Below, piece by piece: positions 6,230 to 15,361 of a DNA stretch of 19,803 nt. Position 1 is the stretch's first letter; each line of letters starts with the position of its first letter. The position numbers were made by a program, and so were the translations under genes. Source of the DNA: DATKBT01 sp035546295 (GTDB taxonomy: Bacteria > Acidobacteriota > Thermoanaerobaculia > Multivoradales > Multivoraceae); the NCBI GenBank assembly GCA_035546295.1, contig DATKBT010000153.1, positions 1 through 19,803 on the forward strand. The letters are read 5' to 3'. The notes below the pieces were generated by a model that saw only the letters and a program-made list of their open reading frames with translations, searched no databases and was not told the DNA's origin.

Positions 6230-8680
6230 CTACTCGCTGCGCAACACCTCCAGCGGATCGACCCGCGTCGCCCTCAGCGCCGGAACCGCGCACGCCACCA
6301 GCGCGACCAGTCCGAGCAAGAGGAGGACCGCTGCGTAGGTCGCCGGGTCGTTGGCATCGACGTCGTAGAGCAGCGTCGCCAGCAGCCGCGACAGGCCGAG
6401 CGCCGCGCCGACGCCGACCGCGAGCCCCACCACCGCGAGCAGCAGCCCCTGCTCGAGGACCATGGTCATGATCCGGCCGCGGTTGGCGCCGAGCGCCATG
6501 CGGATGCCGAGCTCCTGCGCCCGCTCGGCGACCGCGTAGGACATCACGCCGTAGATGCCGATCGCGGCGAGGACCAGCGCCAACACGCCGAAGATCGAGA
6601 TCAGCAGAGTCAGGAACCGCGAGCGGGCGACCGAGTCGCCGAACACCTCCTCCATGGATTGCAGGTTGGCCACCGGCAGCGACGGATCGATCGCCCAGAC
6701 GCGCCGGCGCAGCTCCTCGGCGATGGTGCCGAGCGGGAGGTCGGTGCGGACCAGGACGTTCATCGTGCGCGGCACGAAACCGACCGCGGAGACCTGGCTC
6801 TGGAGGAAGTAGGACTCCGTCCCCGCCTCCTCGTCGAGCCCCTTCTGCTTGACGTCCTCGACCACGCCGACGATGTTGAACCAGGGCCCGTCGTCGAAGC
6901 CGCCCGGGCGCATCCGTCGTCCGATCGGGCTCTGGCCCGGCCACCAGGTCTCGGCGGCCCGCTGATTGACCAGGGCGACCATCGCCGACTCGAGGCCGTC
7001 GCTGGGCGCGAAGCCCCGCCCCTCGAGCACGTCGATGCCCATCGTCTCGAGGTACTCGGCCGTCGCGAACTGCCAGTAGTCGATGTTGTGCGGGGGGCCT
7101 TCCTCGGTGCGCTCGACCCCCTCAAACTCCATGTCGTTGGCGTTGACGTCACGCAGCGGCGGCAGCCCGGCGGCAGCGGCCACGCCGTCGATCCCGGGCA
7201 CCTCCTCGAGGCTCTCGAAAAGACGATCGAAGAAGCCGGTGGTCGCGACCCCGTCCGGGTAGCCCGACGAGGGCAGGTAGAGCCGGAAGGTCACCAGCCC
7301 CTCCGGATCGAAGCCGGCGTCGACTTTCAGCAGCCGGTCGAGGCTGCGCAGCATCAGGCCCGAGCCCACCACCAGCCCCACCGCGAGCGCCATCTCGGTG
7401 ACCACCAGCCCGCGGCGCAGCCACAGTCGCGATCCCGAGGCCGAGGAGCGCTGACCGCCCTCCTTGAGCACCGAGAACAGACGCAGCATGCGGATCTGGA
7501 GCGCGGGCACGAGCCCGAAGAGCAGCCCGGTGCCGATCGCGAGCAGCAGCGCGAAGCCCAGCACCACCGGATCGAGAGTCACGTCGTCGGTGCGCGGCAG
7601 CGAGTCGGGGGACGCCGCCAGCAGCGCCTCGAGACCGATCTGCCCGACGAGCACCCCCAGAACCGCGCCCGCCAACGCCAGCAGCACGCTCTCGAGCAGC
7701 AGCAGGCGCACCAGGCGCCAGCGCGACGCGCCCATCGAGTTGCGGATCGCGAGCTCGCGCTGCCGCTCCTCGGAGCGCGCCAGCATCAGGTTCGCCACGT
7801 TCGCGCACGCGATCAGCAGCACGAAGGCCACCGCGCCGAGCAGCGCGATCAGCGCCGGGCGAGTGTCGCCGACCACCTCCTCGTGCAGCGGCTCGATCTG
7901 GAAGCGATGGAACTCGAGGTCGGGAACGTGAGTGTCGCCGCCGATCCGATCCTCCCAGCTCCCCAGCAGCGCCTCGAGCTCGCTGCGCGCAGCGGCCACG
8001 GTGACGTCGGGCTTCAGGCGGCCCACCAGGTAGAGGAAGTGCGAGCCGCGGTTCTGGCGATTCGCCGGATCGAGCCCGACCGGGACCCACACTTCGACGC
8101 GGTTCTCCTCGATGTCGAAGCCAGGCGGCATCACGCCGATCACGGTCGACGGTTGGCCGTTGACGTCGAGCCGCCGGCCGATCCAGCTCTCGTCGCCGCC
8201 GAGGGCGTTCTGCCAGAGCTCGTGCGAGAGGAGCACCACCGGCTCGGCGCCGGGGAGGTCCTCCTCCTCGGTGAAGACGCGACCGAGCAGCGGCTCCACT
8301 CCCATGACCCGGAAGAAGGGCGCGGTCACGTTGCCGGCGCGAACGCGCAGCGGCTGATCCGAGCCGACCACGCTGACCTCCCCGACTCGATAACCGCCGA
8401 CGTCGAGGAACGACTCGTTCCACTCGCGGTACTCCATGTACTCGGGCGGCGAGATCCAGAACTGGTCGAAGCCGAGGGTCGGGAACTGCGAGGTGATCAT
8501 CACCAGCCGACCCGGCTGCGGGTATTCGAGCGGCTTCAGGATCACCCCGTTGATGACGCTGAAGATCGCGACGTTCGCGCCGATGCCGAGCGCGAGGGTG
8601 AGCACGACGACGACGGTGGTCGAGGGCGCCTTGCGCAGGGAGCGCGCGGCGTGGCGGAGGTCGCGAAGCAGTCCGTTCAT
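6230..8680 (-). CDS. ADOP-type ABC transporter permease (MacB/FtsX fold), without prefix domain
   Basis: An 816-residue inner-membrane protein. ATG 8680 is chosen because GGAG lies 5 nt upstream and LRDLRHAARSLRKAP is the typical opening of the family; the frame extends 22 codons further with no homology. TM1 (about 22-42) contains LTLALGIGANVAIFSVINGV, followed by a MacB-type periplasmic domain. Three TM segments near 275-400 contain LLIACANVANLMLARSEER, then LVVTEMALAVGLVVGSG, which begins the second half. A second periplasmic domain and the closing FtsX block contain GIYGVMSYAVAERAQELGIRMALGA, and the protein ends in TRVDPLEVLRSE. This duplicated permease architecture (about 8 TM) is the acidobacterial ADOP family. 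It has no ATPase gene next to it, which is usual for ADOP genes; function is inferred as export or mechanotransmission across the envelope, substrate unknown. It is transcribed divergently from padR. Confidence 0.92.
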   Translation of the reverse strand: MNGLLRDLRHAARSLRKAPSTTVVVVLTLALGIGANVAIFSVINGVILKPLEYPQPGRLVMITSQFPTLGFDQFWISPPEYMEYREWNESFLDVGGYRVGEVSVVGSDQPLRVRAGNVTAPFFRVMGVEPLLGRVFTEEEDLPGAEPVVLLSHELWQNALGGDESWIGRRLDVNGQPSTVIGVMPPGFDIEENRVEVWVPVGLDPANRQNRGSHFLYLVGRLKPDVTVAAARSELEALLGSWEDRIGGDTHVPDLEFHRFQIEPLHEEVVGDTRPALIALLGAVAFVLLIACANVANLMLARSEERQRELAIRNSMGASRWRLVRLLLLESVLLALAGAVLGVLVGQIGLEALLAASPDSLPRTDDVTLDPVVLGFALLLAIGTGLLFGLVPALQIRMLRLFSVLKEGGQRSSASGSRLWLRRGLVVTEMALAVGLVVGSGLMLRSLDRLLKVDAGFDPEGLVTFRLYLPSSGYPDGVATTGFFDRLFESLEEVPGIDGVAAAAGLPPLRDVNANDMEFEGVERTEEGPPHNIDYWQFATAEYLETMGIDVLEGRGFAPSDGLESAMVALVNQRAAETWWPGQSPIGRRMRPGGFDDGPWFNIVGVVEDVKQKGLDEEAGTESYFLQSQVSAVGFVPRTMNVLVRTDLPLGTIAEELRRRVWAIDPSLPVANLQSMEEVFGDSVARSRFLTLLISIFGVLALVLAAIGIYGVMSYAVAERAQELGIRMALGANRGRIMTMVLEQGLLLAVVGLAVGVGAALGLSRLLATLLYDVDANDPATYAAVLLLLGLVALVACAVPALRATRVDPLEVLRSE

Positions 8681-8965
8681 GGAGACTCCAGTTCTCGGGT
8701 CTTCGGTCGATGGCGCGCGCGAGACGGATCGGAGGACTCGAGTCACGGTCTACGGCTCGGTGGGCCCGGACCGGCGCTCCTGCCTCCAACAAGACTGCGA
8801 GGGCCCCCTCGGGGTTACGCGATTCGGATGAGTCGCGTTTCAGAGCCTTCCGCCACGGCTCGAGACCTGCCGGGACGGGCTCAGGCGACCAACCGCCCGA
8901 AGCGCCGGCCGCGTGAAACCTTTTGACCCCTAAGACGTCATAGTATGCAGCCCGGAGGTTACCCG
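8681..8965. other. divergent control region between permease 1 and padR
   Basis: The 285 bp carry no supported gene. The padR-proximal end has a near-palindrome over a -10-like box. No convincing -35/-10 pair for permease 1 was found on the minus strand. Whether PadR also controls permease 1 cannot be judged from the sequence. Confidence 0.5.
8930..8943. promoter_or_regulatory. candidate PadR operator overlapping the padR -10 box
   Basis: CTAAGAC followed directly by GTCATAG is an inverted repeat with 6 of 7 positions paired, centred on GACGTC. It overlaps TAGTAT (8941-8946), the best -10 candidate, which lies 7 nt before the GGAGG ribosome site of padR. A TTGAC sequence at 8923 is too close to serve as a standard -35. 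Position and symmetry suit autorepression by the winged-helix PadR dimer; this is inference. Confidence 0.45.
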
Positions 8966-9313
8966 ATGCCGCAGACCGGTTCGATGAGCCTGCTCAAGGG
9001 GACGCTCGACGTCCTGATCCTCAAGACGCTGAGCTGGGGAACCCTCCATGGGTACGCCATCTCGCGCTTCATTCGCGAGTCGACGGGCGACGTGCTGACG
9101 GTGGAGGAAGGCGCCCTTTACCCAGCGCTCCGTCGCCTCGAGAACCGCGGCTGGCTCGCCTCGAGCTGGGGGCTGACCGATACCCGCCGGGAGGCCAAGT
9201 TCTACCAGCTCACCGTCTCCGGAAAGGCTCAGCTCGAGCGCGAGCTCGGCGACTGGCAGCGCTACGTCGAGGCCATGTCGCGGGTGCTGTTCGAGGCCCG
9301 CCCGACGCGATGA
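8966..9313 (+). CDS. PadR-family transcriptional regulator
   Basis: A 115-residue winged-helix repressor. ATG 8966 is chosen because GGAGG lies 7 nt upstream; an in-frame ATG at 8945 would overlap the -10 box. The PadR signature is complete: GTLDVLILKTLSWGTLHGY at 12-30, EEGALYPALRRLENRGWL at 48-65 (recognition helix and wing entry), and TDTRREAKFYQLT at 71-83. It is the short class I form with a single C-terminal helix (about 88-108) for dimerisation. Its stop overlaps the start of permease 2 by ATGA, so the two are translationally coupled. PadR genes fused to ADOP permeases in this way are typical of Acidobacteriota. It probably senses a small ligand or drug and represses its own operon; the ligand is unknown. 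Confidence 0.93.
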   Translation: MPQTGSMSLLKGTLDVLILKTLSWGTLHGYAISRFIRESTGDVLTVEEGALYPALRRLENRGWLASSWGLTDTRREAKFYQLTVSGKAQLERELGDWQRYVEAMSRVLFEARPTR

Positions 9314-12009
9314 ACGGCAACCGCACGCGACCACGCCCGCTCCGTCGCTTCGGAGAGCGCTCGATCGGCGAGGAGGTCGAGCGGGAGCTCGAGTTCCACC
9401 TCGAGATGCGCACCGAGGAGTTGATCGCCGAGGGCTGGTCGCCGGCCGAGGCGAGCGCCGAGGCGGCGCGGATCTTCGGCGACCGCCAGACCGTCGCGGC
9501 GCAGTGCCGCGACCTGGAGGTGCGCCGGCGGCGCGCCAGGGAGAAAGCCGACATGATCGACGCACTTCGCCAGGATCTCCGGTTCGCGATTCGCCAGCTT
9601 CTCTCGCATCCCGGCTTCACCGTCGCCGCCCTGCTCACGCTGGCGCTCGGCATCGGCGCGACTAGCGCGATCTTCTCGCTGGTCGACGGCGTCCTGCTGC
9701 GCCCGCTCCCCTGGCCGGATCCCGGGCGCGTCGTGGACGTCGCCGAGATCAACGAGAGAGGCCGCCCCAACGCGGTCAGCACGCCCAACTACGAGGACTG
9801 GCGCCGCTCGAGCACCACCCTCGAGGCGATGTCGGTGTGGAGCGGCTGGACCGACACCGTGACGGTCGGCGACGAGGCCTGGAACGTGCCCCAGTCCGTG
9901 GTGTCGGGGGAGTTCCTCGAGGTCTTCGGCGTCACCCCGCAAATCGGCCGCGATTTCGTCGCCGAGGAGCTGGTGCCGGGCGGCGATCCCGCGGCGCTGG
10001 TCAGCGATCGCTTCTACCGGCGCCACCTCGATTCGGAACGGCCGCTCGAAGAGCAGACGGTGCAGCTGGGGGGCAAGACCTTTCGGGTCGTCGGCGTCAC
10101 TCCTCCCGGCTTCGAGTTCCCCGAGGGAGCCGAGCTCTGGACCCCGCGCGAGCTTCGGGTCGACAACAGCGGTCGGACGGCCCACAACTGGCAGGTCGTG
10201 GCGCGGCTCGCTCCGGGCGCGACGGTGGCGTCGGTGCAGACCGAGATGAGCCACATCGCGGCGACGCTGCTCGAGGAGCACGCCGGCGACAACGACGCTT
10301 ACGACGCGCGGGTGACCCCGATCAAGGAGGTGCTGGTCGGGCCCTCGCGAGCGCCGCTCCTCATGCTGCTCGGCGCCGCCTTCCTGGTGCTGCTGGTCAG
10401 CGCCAGCAACATCGCGGGCGCGCTGCTCGCCCGTGCCCTCGGCCGGCGCACCGAGCTCGGCATCCGCAGCGCGCTGGGGGCAGGGCGCGGGCGGGTCGTC
10501 CGCCAGCTCCTGACCGAGACCAGCGTCCTCACCTTCACCGGCGGCATGATCGGGCTCCTCCTGGCGCACCTCGCGATCCGACTGGTGCGCGCGATCGAGC
10601 CCGGGCGACTGCCGCGCCTCGACGAGGTCGCCATCGACGGCCGGGTGCTGCTCTTCACCCTCTCCGTCTCCCTGCTCACCGGAATCGTCTTCGGGCTGGC
10701 GCCGGCGCTGTTCGCCGCGCGCACCGAGCTGCGCGACGTGCTCGCGGAAGGCGGCCGGTCTGGAGCTGGCGGTCGCCGGACGCCGGCGTGGAGCTTGCTG
10801 GTGGGAGCCGAGGTGGCGCTGGCGATGGTGCTCCTGGTCGGCGCCGGGCTCCTGCTCAAGGGACTGTGGACGCTGCTCCGCGTCGACCCCGGCTTCCGCA
10901 CCTCCGAGGTGCTGACCCTCGACGTCACCGTCCCAAACGTCGATCCGCCCGAGGAGTACGACGCGCAGGTCTACCGCGAGCACGAGCGGGCGGTCGGTGC
11001 CTTCCTCGAACGCTTCGAGACCGCGCTGTCGGCGGCGCCCGGCGTCGAGCGCGTCGCTCTCACCAGTAGCCTGCCGTTCGCGGGGTTCGACGTCAACGGC
11101 ACGGTCTGCCTGCAGGCCACCGACTCGTGCTTCGACTCCGACGACCCCTCCGTGCGCGGCTACGGCAGCTATCGCGTGGTCACCGGCTCCTACTTCGCGG
11201 TGCTCGACATCCCCCTGCTCGCCGGCCGCGTCTTCGACTCGCGCGATCACGCCGCGGCACCGCACGTGGTCGTGGTCAGCGAGCAGTTCGCACGAGAGAC
11301 GTGGCCCGACCAGGACCCGCTGGGCAGGATCGTGCGCCCGGTCGGCCTGGACCTGCACGACGAGGTCCCGGCAACCGTGATCGGGGTCGTCGCCGACGTG
11401 CGTCACCGGGGGCTCGACGCGTCGCCCCGGGGCACCTTCTACCTGTCGCTCCGCCAGCGGCCCTGGCGCGCGCGCTGGTCGACCGCTTTGTTCGAGGGCG
11501 CGAGCGGCATCGACCAGATCGCGGGGGCGATCCGCGCGAAGCTCCGTACCGAGTTCCCGCGCCTGCCGATCGAGCTGGTGCCGATGGAGCAGCACCGCCT
11601 CGATTCGGTCGCCGAGGAACGCTTCACCTCGACCGTGCTCGGAGCCTTCGCCGCCCTCGCCCTGACGCTCGCCGCGATCGGCATCTGGTGCGTGGTCTCC
11701 TACCAGGTCGCGCAGCGCACCCGCGAGCTCGGCATCCGGATCGCGCTCGGCGCGGCGCCGCGGTGGGTCCTGCGGATGGTCGTCGTCGACGTGATGCGCA
11801 TCGTTGGCATCGGGGGCGCAATCGGGATCGCTGCGGCCCTCGGTCTCAGCCGCCTCCTCGAGAGCCAGCTCTACGGGGTGAGCAGCCGCGATCCCGCGAC
11901 CTTCGTCGCGGTGATGATCCTGGTCGTGGGCGCGTCGATCGCGGCGAGCCTGGCGCCCGCCACTCGAGCGGCCCGCATCGACCCGATCGTGGCGATGACG
12001 GAGACGTGA
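9310..12009 (+). CDS. ADOP-type ABC transporter permease with N-terminal prefix domain
   Basis: An 899-residue inner-membrane protein whose ATG overlaps the padR stop codon (ATGA). Residues 1-80 form the helical, charged prefix domain of long ADOP proteins, with VERELEFHLEMRTEELIAEG and PAEASAEAARIFGD. The permease proper begins at DALRQDLRFAIRQLLSHPGF (84-103) with TM1 containing LLTLALGIGATSAIFSLVDG. MacB-like periplasmic domain 1, a central TM block with LVSASNIAGALLARALGRR, and a second half from LLVGAEVALAMVLLVGAG follow. The C-terminal FtsX block includes GIWCVVSYQVAQRTRELGIR and ends in RAARIDPIVAMTET. It is a paralogue of permease 1, which lacks the prefix. No ATPase partner is adjacent. 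Export of a compound sensed by PadR is a reasonable inference. Confidence 0.93.
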   Translation: MNGNRTRPRPLRRFGERSIGEEVERELEFHLEMRTEELIAEGWSPAEASAEAARIFGDRQTVAAQCRDLEVRRRRAREKADMIDALRQDLRFAIRQLLSHPGFTVAALLTLALGIGATSAIFSLVDGVLLRPLPWPDPGRVVDVAEINERGRPNAVSTPNYEDWRRSSTTLEAMSVWSGWTDTVTVGDEAWNVPQSVVSGEFLEVFGVTPQIGRDFVAEELVPGGDPAALVSDRFYRRHLDSERPLEEQTVQLGGKTFRVVGVTPPGFEFPEGAELWTPRELRVDNSGRTAHNWQVVARLAPGATVASVQTEMSHIAATLLEEHAGDNDAYDARVTPIKEVLVGPSRAPLLMLLGAAFLVLLVSASNIAGALLARALGRRTELGIRSALGAGRGRVVRQLLTETSVLTFTGGMIGLLLAHLAIRLVRAIEPGRLPRLDEVAIDGRVLLFTLSVSLLTGIVFGLAPALFAARTELRDVLAEGGRSGAGGRRTPAWSLLVGAEVALAMVLLVGAGLLLKGLWTLLRVDPGFRTSEVLTLDVTVPNVDPPEEYDAQVYREHERAVGAFLERFETALSAAPGVERVALTSSLPFAGFDVNGTVCLQATDSCFDSDDPSVRGYGSYRVVTGSYFAVLDIPLLAGRVFDSRDHAAAPHVVVVSEQFARETWPDQDPLGRIVRPVGLDLHDEVPATVIGVVADVRHRGLDASPRGTFYLSLRQRPWRARWSTALFEGASGIDQIAGAIRAKLRTEFPRLPIELVPMEQHRLDSVAEERFTSTVLGAFAALALTLAAIGIWCVVSYQVAQRTRELGIRIALGAAPRWVLRMVVVDVMRIVGIGGAIGIAAALGLSRLLESQLYGVSSRDPATFVAVMILVVGASIAASLAPATRAARIDPIVAMTET

Positions 12010-12121
12010 GGGCGCCGCCTCCTTCCGACCGAGCTCTTCCGTAGCGCACGCCGACCGGTCGCCCGGCGAGCGGAAGGCGTCGCCCGATCGATCGGAGCAC
12101 ACGACCACAGAGCACGGCTCT

Positions 12122-12150
12122 CGCGATCGGCCGGCGCAGAGGCCGGCCGC
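12122..12150. repeat. REP-like palindromic repeat, copy 2
   Basis: CGCGATCGGCCGGC, spacer GCAGAG, then GCCGGCCGC. Arms, length and orientation are identical to copy 1 at 6049-6077. It lies 112 nt beyond the permease 2 stop and 37 nt from the end of the acyl-CoA dehydrogenase on the other strand. A small extra inverted repeat, AGAGC-ACG-GCTCT, abuts it on the left. It may act as a transcript 3' end or as a dispersed REP element. Confidence 0.65.
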
Positions 12151-12187
12151 GACCCTGAGCCCCCGACCGGTCCAGCGAGGTCCGCGG

Positions 12188-13351
<1,164 letters not shown>

Positions 13352-13552
13352 GGCCGAGCTCCAGGTCGCTCCTCGGGGGAAACCGCACGGCAGCATGCGA
13401 GCCAGCGGGCTCGACACGAGCGTCGCAGCCAGTCGGGATCCGTCGGAGGGTTCGTGAGGCGTCGCAGCGCGAATCGGAGCGCCTAGAGGAACCTCCTGGG
13501 GAAATCTCCTGGGGCCGGCGTCGTCCCAGAGGTCACGCGCGAGAAGGACGGC

Positions 13553-13558
13553 ATTATA
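13553..13558 (-). promoter_or_regulatory. -10 box upstream of the acyl-CoA dehydrogenase
   Basis: The minus strand reads GCTATAATGC, a consensus -10 rare in this GC-rich context. The -35 region at 17-18 bp is poor, so an activator may be needed. It implies a 5' leader of roughly 195 nt. Confidence 0.4.
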
Positions 13559-13614
13559 GCCGGCGCGTCTCAGGAGGGCCTCGCAGGACCCGAGGCTGGG
13601 GAGACCTCGACGAT

Positions 13615-13667
13615 ATTCTGAATCCCGACTCTGGCCCCGATTCTTGAAACCCGACTCTGGAATCCCG
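13615..13667. repeat. imperfect 26-bp tandem repeat, two units
   Basis: Both units begin ATTCT and contain CCCGACTCTGG (13624-13634 and 13650-13660, spaced by 26 bp); GAATCCCG also occurs twice. The repeats end 34 bp before the next start codon and could be paired binding sites or a slippage product. Confidence 0.5.
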
Positions 13668-13701
13668 CAGCGAGATCGCGGCGACTCTTCGACCCTCCCC
13701 G

Positions 13702-15249
13702 ATGCCGACCTCTGCTTTGCCTTCACCGGCCCCGATCGCCACTTCGCTGCGCAGCAACGCCGTCGTCGCGCTCTCGGGGGGCGTGCTGATGGCGCTCGAG
13801 ATCCTCGCCCTGCGCATCCTGTCGCCGAGCTTCGGCTCGAGCGTCTACGTCTGGGGCGCCGTGCTCAGCGTCTTCCTGGCCGCGATGTCGACCGGCTACG
13901 TCATCGGCGGACGCCTCGCCGACCGCCGTCCCGAGCTCGAGGTGCTGGGAACGCTCCTGCTGATCTCGTCGCTCGGCATCGCGGCCCTGATCGGGACCTC
14001 GTTCGCGCTCGCCGAGCAGATCGCGAGCTGGGCCGAGGCTCGGACCTGGGGACCGCTGGTGGCGGCGACCCTGCTGTTCGGGCCGGCCACCGCGCTGCTC
14101 GCCAGCGCGTCGCCGTTCGCGGTGCGCCTGGCGGCCCACGAGCTCGCGGGCGTCGGCCGTATCGCCGGCAGGCTCTATGCGATCTCCACCGTCGGGAGCC
14201 TGGCGGGGACTCTGGTCGCGACCTTCCTGCTGATCCCGTTCCTCGAGCTCGACTCGATCCTCCTGCTCTTGACCGCCGGCGCGATCACGGCCGGCGCGAT
14301 CGCCAGCGGCCGATCGATCACTCGGCGTCCGGCGAGCGCCGCGATGCTGATCCTGGCGGTCGCGGTCACCGGGATCGGCTGGGCCGGCGCTCGGCGGGCC
14401 ACCCCGGGCGCCCTGCTCGAGCGGCGGCTGTCGCCCTACCAGACGCTCGATGTGATCGAGAGCGCCGGCCGCCGCACCCTGCTCTCGAACGGGCATCGCC
14501 AAGCCTCGATCGAGCTGGCGACAGGCGAGCCCGCGCTGCGCTACGCGCGCGCCGCCCGGGTCGCGCTGCTCTACCACCCGCAGCCCCGGCGCGCCCTGTT
14601 CCTCGGTCTGGGGGGAGGCTCGGTGGCCCACGTGCTGCGCGAGCTCGTCCCCGCGCTCGAGGCCGACCACGTGGAGATCGACGCCGCGGTGCTCGACCTC
14701 GCCGAGCGCCATTTCGGCTTCGCGCGCGGCCCCGGGGACCGCGTCCACCTCGACGACGGTCGCCGTTTCCTGCGCCGCACCGGGGAGACCTGGGACCTGA
14801 TCGTCGTCGACACCTACGTCGGCCTGTCGATCCCGTTCCACCTCGCCACGCGCGAGATGTACCAGCTCGTCGAGCGCCGGCTCGACCCGGGGGGCGTGCT
14901 GCTGCTCAACCTCGCGGCGCCTCCCGACCAGCCCCTGGTCGCCGCGATCCTGGACACCGTCCGCTCGGTCTTTCCGGCCGTTTCGGTCTATGCCGTCCCC
15001 GGCGCCAGCGGAACCCTGGTCGTCGCCCGCGGCCTGGCGCCGGAGGCGGATCCGATCACCTCCGACCAGCTCGCCGAGCGCGCGCGCCGCTTCGACGAGC
15101 GGTTCGATCTCGATCCCTCGTTCGCGCAGCTGCTCGAGGCCCGCATCGAGACGCCGGATGGCGCGACGGAGACGATCCTCCACGACGCCTTCGCCCCGGT
15201 CGACCGCCTCCTCCACCTCGGCCGCGCGGCCCCGCGCGTTCCGGGATGA
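13702..15249 (+). CDS. membrane-fused spermidine-synthase-like protein
   Basis: A 515-residue protein with two parts. Residues about 20-230 form roughly seven hydrophobic segments, including VLMALEILALRILSPSFGS and SVFLAAMSTGYVIGGRLADR, as in the membrane half of fused MFS/spermidine-synthase proteins. From about 290 comes a Rossmann domain with LGLGGGSVAHVLREL (301-315), VEID (324-327), VHLDDGRRFL (348-357) and DLIVVDTY (365-372), resembling aminopropyltransferases. The canonical GGGDG is GGGSV here and the DSSDP-like catalytic loop is DTYVG, so polyamine synthesis is doubtful. The true reaction is unknown; a SAM- or dcSAM-dependent transfer at the membrane is a guess. ATG 13702 has no ribosome site, and it is unclear whether the real start lies a few codons downstream. 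Divergent from the acyl-CoA dehydrogenase. Confidence 0.82.
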   Translation: MPTSALPSPAPIATSLRSNAVVALSGGVLMALEILALRILSPSFGSSVYVWGAVLSVFLAAMSTGYVIGGRLADRRPELEVLGTLLLISSLGIAALIGTSFALAEQIASWAEARTWGPLVAATLLFGPATALLASASPFAVRLAAHELAGVGRIAGRLYAISTVGSLAGTLVATFLLIPFLELDSILLLLTAGAITAGAIASGRSITRRPASAAMLILAVAVTGIGWAGARRATPGALLERRLSPYQTLDVIESAGRRTLLSNGHRQASIELATGEPALRYARAARVALLYHPQPRRALFLGLGGGSVAHVLRELVPALEADHVEIDAAVLDLAERHFGFARGPGDRVHLDDGRRFLRRTGETWDLIVVDTYVGLSIPFHLATREMYQLVERRLDPGGVLLLNLAAPPDQPLVAAILDTVRSVFPAVSVYAVPGASGTLVVARGLAPEADPITSDQLAERARRFDERFDLDPSFAQLLEARIETPDGATETILHDAFAPVDRLLHLGRAAPRVPG

Positions 15250-15348
15250 GCGGCCGGATCTCTCGGCAGCGCCGACGGCGGCACCCGAGAGGCTTCCAGC
15301 GTTCCCGTGAGACGCAGGCGGTCGCCCGTTTCCCCGACACCGCCGTGG

Positions 15349-15354
15349 TAGCGT
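15349..15354 (+). promoter_or_regulatory. -10 element of a probable leaderless transcript
   Basis: TAGCGT fits TANNNT and lies exactly 7 nt before the ATG of the next gene, which has no Shine-Dalgarno sequence. The -35 region is weak. Confidence 0.35.
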
Positions 15355-15361
15355 CCCCTCG

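Larger units (their letters stand above)
13352..13701. other. 350-bp divergent intergenic region
   Basis: No gene is supported. It holds a minus-strand TATAAT for the acyl-CoA dehydrogenase (13558-13553), two copies of CTCCTGGGG with a 13-bp period (13493-13514), and an imperfect 26-bp tandem repeat (13615-13667) before the spermidine-synthase-like gene. Confidence 0.6.

Noticed and set aside
8681..8746. 22-codon extension of permease 1
   Set aside because: ATG 8680 has a ribosome site and gives the conserved family N-terminus; the extension has neither.
5903..8926. 1007-codon plus-strand open frame opposite permease 1
   Set aside because: It is antisense to a clear ADOP permease, is dominated by Arg, His, Gln and Asp, and has no motif or ribosome site. 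It is a GC-driven shadow.
9262..12108. 948-codon minus-strand open frame opposite padR end and permease 2
   Set aside because: Composition is Arg/Gly/Asp/Gln-rich without domains, and the opposite strand encodes an unmistakable permease.
13352..13726. 125-codon extension of the acyl-CoA dehydrogenase
   Set aside because: It runs through repeats and the TATAAT box and lacks homology; ATG 13351 has GGAG 7 nt upstream and gives the normal family length.
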